Of a stretch of 17,479 nt of DNA, positions 15,245-17,479 are shown in pieces (position 1 is the first letter of the stretch; each line of letters opens with the position of its first letter). Both the position numbers and the translations under genes were made by a program. Under the pieces are notes generated by a model that did no database searches, was not told where the DNA came from, and was given only the letters and a program-made list of their open reading frames with translations. Source of the stretch: Desulfuromonadaceae bacterium (GTDB taxonomy: Bacteria; Desulfobacterota; Desulfuromonadia; Desulfuromonadales; UBA2294); NCBI GenBank assembly GCA_024636225.1, contig JAGXHN010000041.1, positions 1 to 17,479 on the forward strand, read 5' to 3'.

Positions 15245-16972
15245 TTATTCTTTTTCGGACTTGTTCATGGCACCCTGGAGAAGTGCACCCAGGTTGCTGG
15301 TCGCACTCTTCTGCGCGCCGAGGAAAGCATCAACTTCAGCTTTCTCTTTTTGTGTAGAGAGGTGCTTGATCGACAGAGCGATCTTGCGATCAACCGTATC
15401 GACATTGAGAACAACAGCTTCAAGCTCATCGCCAACAGATGCGAAATCCTTTGGCGAATCGACCTTCTCCTTGCTGATTTCAGAGACATGAATCAGACCT
15501 TCGATCCCTTCTTCAATCTGCATGAAGATACCGAAATCGGTCACAGAAGTGATCGTACCCCGGATAATGGTCCCCGGAGTGTAACGTTTCGGAATAGCCT
15601 GCCACGGATCTTCTTCAAGCTGCTTGATGCCGAGAGAGAAACGTTCGTTGTCGCCATCAATACTTAAAACAACAGCCTTGACCGTATCCCCCTTCTTGTA
15701 AACTTCCGAAGGGTGCTTGATCCGTTTCACCCAGGAAAGATCAGAAATATGAACCAGACCATCGATCCCTTCGTCAACACCGACGAAAATACCAAAATCG
15801 GTAATATTCTTGATTTGACCTTCGATGATCGTTCCGGCCGGGAATTTCGATTCAATCACTTCCCAGGGGTTTGCATCGACCTGCTTCAGACCGAGAGAGA
15901 TACGGCGATTGGGGATATCGAGCGCCAGAACAATCGACTCGACTTCGTCGCCGACGTTGAGTATTTTATTCGGATGTTTGATCCGTTTGGTCCAGCTCAT
16001 TTCTGAAACATGAATGAGCCCTTCGACCCCTTGGGCCAATTCAACAAAAGCACCGTAATCGGTCAAGCTGACAACCTTGCCAACAGCCTTTGCGCCAACC
16101 GGATAGTTCTTTTCAACTTCAAACCATGGATCAGTCGTGGTCTGCTTCATCCCGAGAGAGACACGCTCTTTATCCCGGTCAAATTTCAGAACCTTGACCT
16201 CAATGGTGTCGCCAACAGTCAGAATATCCGAAGGGTGGTTGACCCGACCCCACGACATATCCGTAATGTGCAGCAGACCGTCGATGCCACCAAGATCGAT
16301 AAAGGCGCCATAATCCGTCAGATTCTTGACAATCCCTTCAACCGTCTGATCTTCAGTCAAGGTTTTCAAGGTGTCGCCACGCTGTGATTCGCGTTCGGTT
16401 TCAAGCAGAACACGGCGGGACAGAACAATATTGCCACGACGTTTGTTCAGCTTGATAATCTTGAAATCGAAGGTTTCACCAATCAGTTTGTCAAGATTAC
16501 GAACCGGGCGAAGATCGACTTGAGAACCGGGGAGGAAGGCATTGACGCCGATATCGACCGTCAGGCCACCCTTGATTCGCGAAACGATCCGACCTGGAAC
16601 AACAGCATCCTCTTCGAGAGCATTCCAGACTTTTTGCCGATCGGCCTTCTCCTTGGAGAGACTGATCAATCCGTGTTCATTCTCAGTCCGCTCGATCAAG
16701 ACATCAAACTGATCGCCGACTTTCATCTCGACAGCAATGCCGTCTTCTCCGGTAAATTCGTTGATAGGGATCAACCCTTCCGATTTACCACCAACATCAA
16801 CAACAACTGTGTCCTTGTTGACCTGAACAATCGTCCCGGTAACGACGTTACCGGACTTCAGTTCCTTGATACTGTTCTCGAAAAGAGCTTCGAAGCTCTC
16901 TTCCATCTCGTCAAAATCGTTTTCGTCGAGATCCTCGTCGTCCATGTTGAACTTTTCTGTGTTTTCTACCAT
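15245..16972 (-). CDS. rpsA: 30S ribosomal protein S1
   Basis: This 575-residue protein has six S1 (OB-fold) RNA-binding domains at about 40-107, 122-188, 208-276, 293-363, 380-450 and 467-537. It binds mRNA leaders on the 30S subunit during initiation. The first two domains match the ribosome-binding pair (KSEGLIPINEF; INAFLPGS-like NAFLPGSQVDLRPVRN). The later ones repeat the VTDFGIFV...EGLIHVSE pattern. A very acidic stretch (about 10-32) precedes domain 1, and a short Ala/Ser/Lys tail follows domain 6. The length is close to the 557 of E. coli. The ribosome site AGGGGG is about 12 bases from the ATG, longer than usual, which is common for rpsA since S1 controls its own translation. Confidence 0.97.
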   Translation of the reverse strand: MVENTEKFNMDDEDLDENDFDEMEESFEALFENSIKELKSGNVVTGTIVQVNKDTVVVDVGGKSEGLIPINEFTGEDGIAVEMKVGDQFDVLIERTENEHGLISLSKEKADRQKVWNALEEDAVVPGRIVSRIKGGLTVDIGVNAFLPGSQVDLRPVRNLDKLIGETFDFKIIKLNKRRGNIVLSRRVLLETERESQRGDTLKTLTEDQTVEGIVKNLTDYGAFIDLGGIDGLLHITDMSWGRVNHPSDILTVGDTIEVKVLKFDRDKERVSLGMKQTTTDPWFEVEKNYPVGAKAVGKVVSLTDYGAFVELAQGVEGLIHVSEMSWTKRIKHPNKILNVGDEVESIVLALDIPNRRISLGLKQVDANPWEVIESKFPAGTIIEGQIKNITDFGIFVGVDEGIDGLVHISDLSWVKRIKHPSEVYKKGDTVKAVVLSIDGDNERFSLGIKQLEEDPWQAIPKRYTPGTIIRGTITSVTDFGIFMQIEEGIEGLIHVSEISKEKVDSPKDFASVGDELEAVVLNVDTVDRKIALSIKHLSTQKEKAEVDAFLGAQKSATSNLGALLQGAMNKSEKE

Positions 16973-17040
16973 TGTGAGATGTTACCCCCTAGCAATTTTC
17001 CCGCCTTTGACAGCAGGGTGACGCGAAGTCACGGTGAAGG

Positions 17041-17069
17041 AACATATCATAAAGGTTCCCGAAAAACAA
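17041..17069 (-). promoter_or_regulatory. Likely rpsA promoter
   Basis: On the minus strand TTGTTT (17069-17064), 17 bases, then TATGTT (17046-17041) form a sigma70-like pair, with a start near 17034. The leader of about 62 nt contains a GTGAC/GTCAC hairpin (17018-17032) that could take part in S1 autoregulation. Confidence 0.55.
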
Positions 17070-17077
17070 ACCTTTAT
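17049..17077. promoter_or_regulatory. Inverted repeat overlapping the rpsA promoter
   Basis: ATAAAGGTT (17049-17057) and AACCTTTAT (17069-17077) are perfect 9-base arms around 11 bases. They cover the -35 box and spacer of the proposed promoter. It could be an operator, or a weak terminator for cmk read-through. Confidence 0.5.
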
Positions 17078-17172
17078 TTATCTTCCTCATCCCCTCTTCG
17101 TGACTATTTTATCGATTTTTTTTCACAGGGACAATCTGCCTGCTACAACCAAAAAGAAGATATTTGTTGTCG

Positions 17173-17479
17173 TCAACAGGTTCGATTCTGATTTTGAACA
17201 ATCTGCAGGATCCGCTGCTGAACCTGGTCGATCGTCAGGCCGGTCGTATCGATTTCGATCGCATCCGCAGGTTTGACCAGCGGTGAATGGGTCCGGGTTA
17301 TATCGAGACGATCTCGCTCTTTTATTTCGGCGACGGTCCGGGCAAGATCGATCTGCTCACCTTTTGCGGTCAATTCATCAAAACGTCTGCGACCACGTTC
17401 TTCAGCGGTGGCTATCAAAAAAATTTTTACCTCGGCAGCAGGGAAAACGACCGAACCGATGTCCCGCCCCTCCAGAACA
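17173..17479 (-). CDS. cmk: Cytidylate kinase, C-terminal part (start beyond window)
   Basis: The frame is open from the right edge to TGA at 17173 and encodes the last 101 or so residues. VLEGRDIGSVVFPAAEVKIFL is the typical Cmk core (EGRDIGTVV), followed by ATAEERGRRRFDEL, the lid-region RDRLDITRTHSPLVKPADAI with the conserved arginines and aspartate, and DTTGLTIDQV. The enzyme phosphorylates CMP and dCMP with ATP. It lies upstream of rpsA on the same strand, as in many bacteria; the 200-bp gap carries a separate rpsA promoter. Confidence 0.95.
   Translation of the reverse strand, partial: VLEGRDIGSVVFPAAEVKIFLIATAEERGRRRFDELTAKGEQIDLARTVAEIKERDRLDITRTHSPLVKPADAIEIDTTGLTIDQVQQRILQIVQNQNRTC

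Noticed and set aside
1..17479. CRISPR array, toxin-antitoxin pair, defence system or intact insertion sequence
   Set aside because: No regular direct repeats with spacers, no transposase or toxin-like genes, and no intact mobile element could be recognised anywhere in the window.

Overview
The window suggests an anaerobic, metal- or sulfur-respiring bacterium of the Desulfuromonadia (Geobacter/Desulfuromonas/Pelobacter-like Desulfobacterota). This is an inference from gene content: a very large secreted multiheme c-type cytochrome with the CSNVxCH motif style common in Geobacter, a strict-anaerobe-type hybrid cluster protein, a ferritin-like diiron protein, and an rpsA-sppA-ihfB block. I cannot name a species.

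Left arm (1-3761): one minus-strand gene runs off the left edge and encodes at least 1113 residues of a secreted cytochrome with 15 visible heme-type motifs, four of them non-canonical, followed by fibronectin type III-like domains. A 422-bp AT-rich divergent region separates it from pabB.

Folate gene and accessory patch (3762-6260): a fused pabB/pabC-type gene is followed by about 350 bp with two copies of an 86-bp inverted-repeat element. Next come a frameshifted, truncated integrase N-terminus and tRNA-Leu(CAG), which looks like the scar of an element that once integrated at the tRNA.

Centre (6261-9224): metY (O-acetylhomoserine sulfhydrylase) and a two-hairpin terminator region, then a PilZ-domain protein, a small two-helix membrane protein and a ferritin-like protein, apparently single genes in alternating orientation.

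Envelope and nitrosative-stress section (9225-13630): an EVE-domain gene and an AsmA-family gene form a probable minus-strand operon. Divergent from them is hcp. Its upstream region carries a perfect CRP/FNR-type palindrome centred 41.5 bp before a plausible transcription start, which points to an FNR/HcpR/DNR-like activator. A strong terminator follows hcp.

Right arm (13631-17479): a probable 6S RNA gene (own promoter, 12-bp closing stem, large central bubble, terminator) converges on a minus-strand group transcribed as cmk, rpsA, sppA, ihfB. These encode nucleotide metabolism, translation, membrane peptide turnover and nucleoid functions. A 9-bp inverted repeat overlaps the likely rpsA promoter.

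I did not find a clear novel defence, mobile or biosynthetic system. The most interesting items are the cytochrome with CX3CH/CX4CH/CX6CH motifs, the unannotated 6S RNA candidate, the hcp control region, and the tRNA-Leu/integrase/repeat patch.
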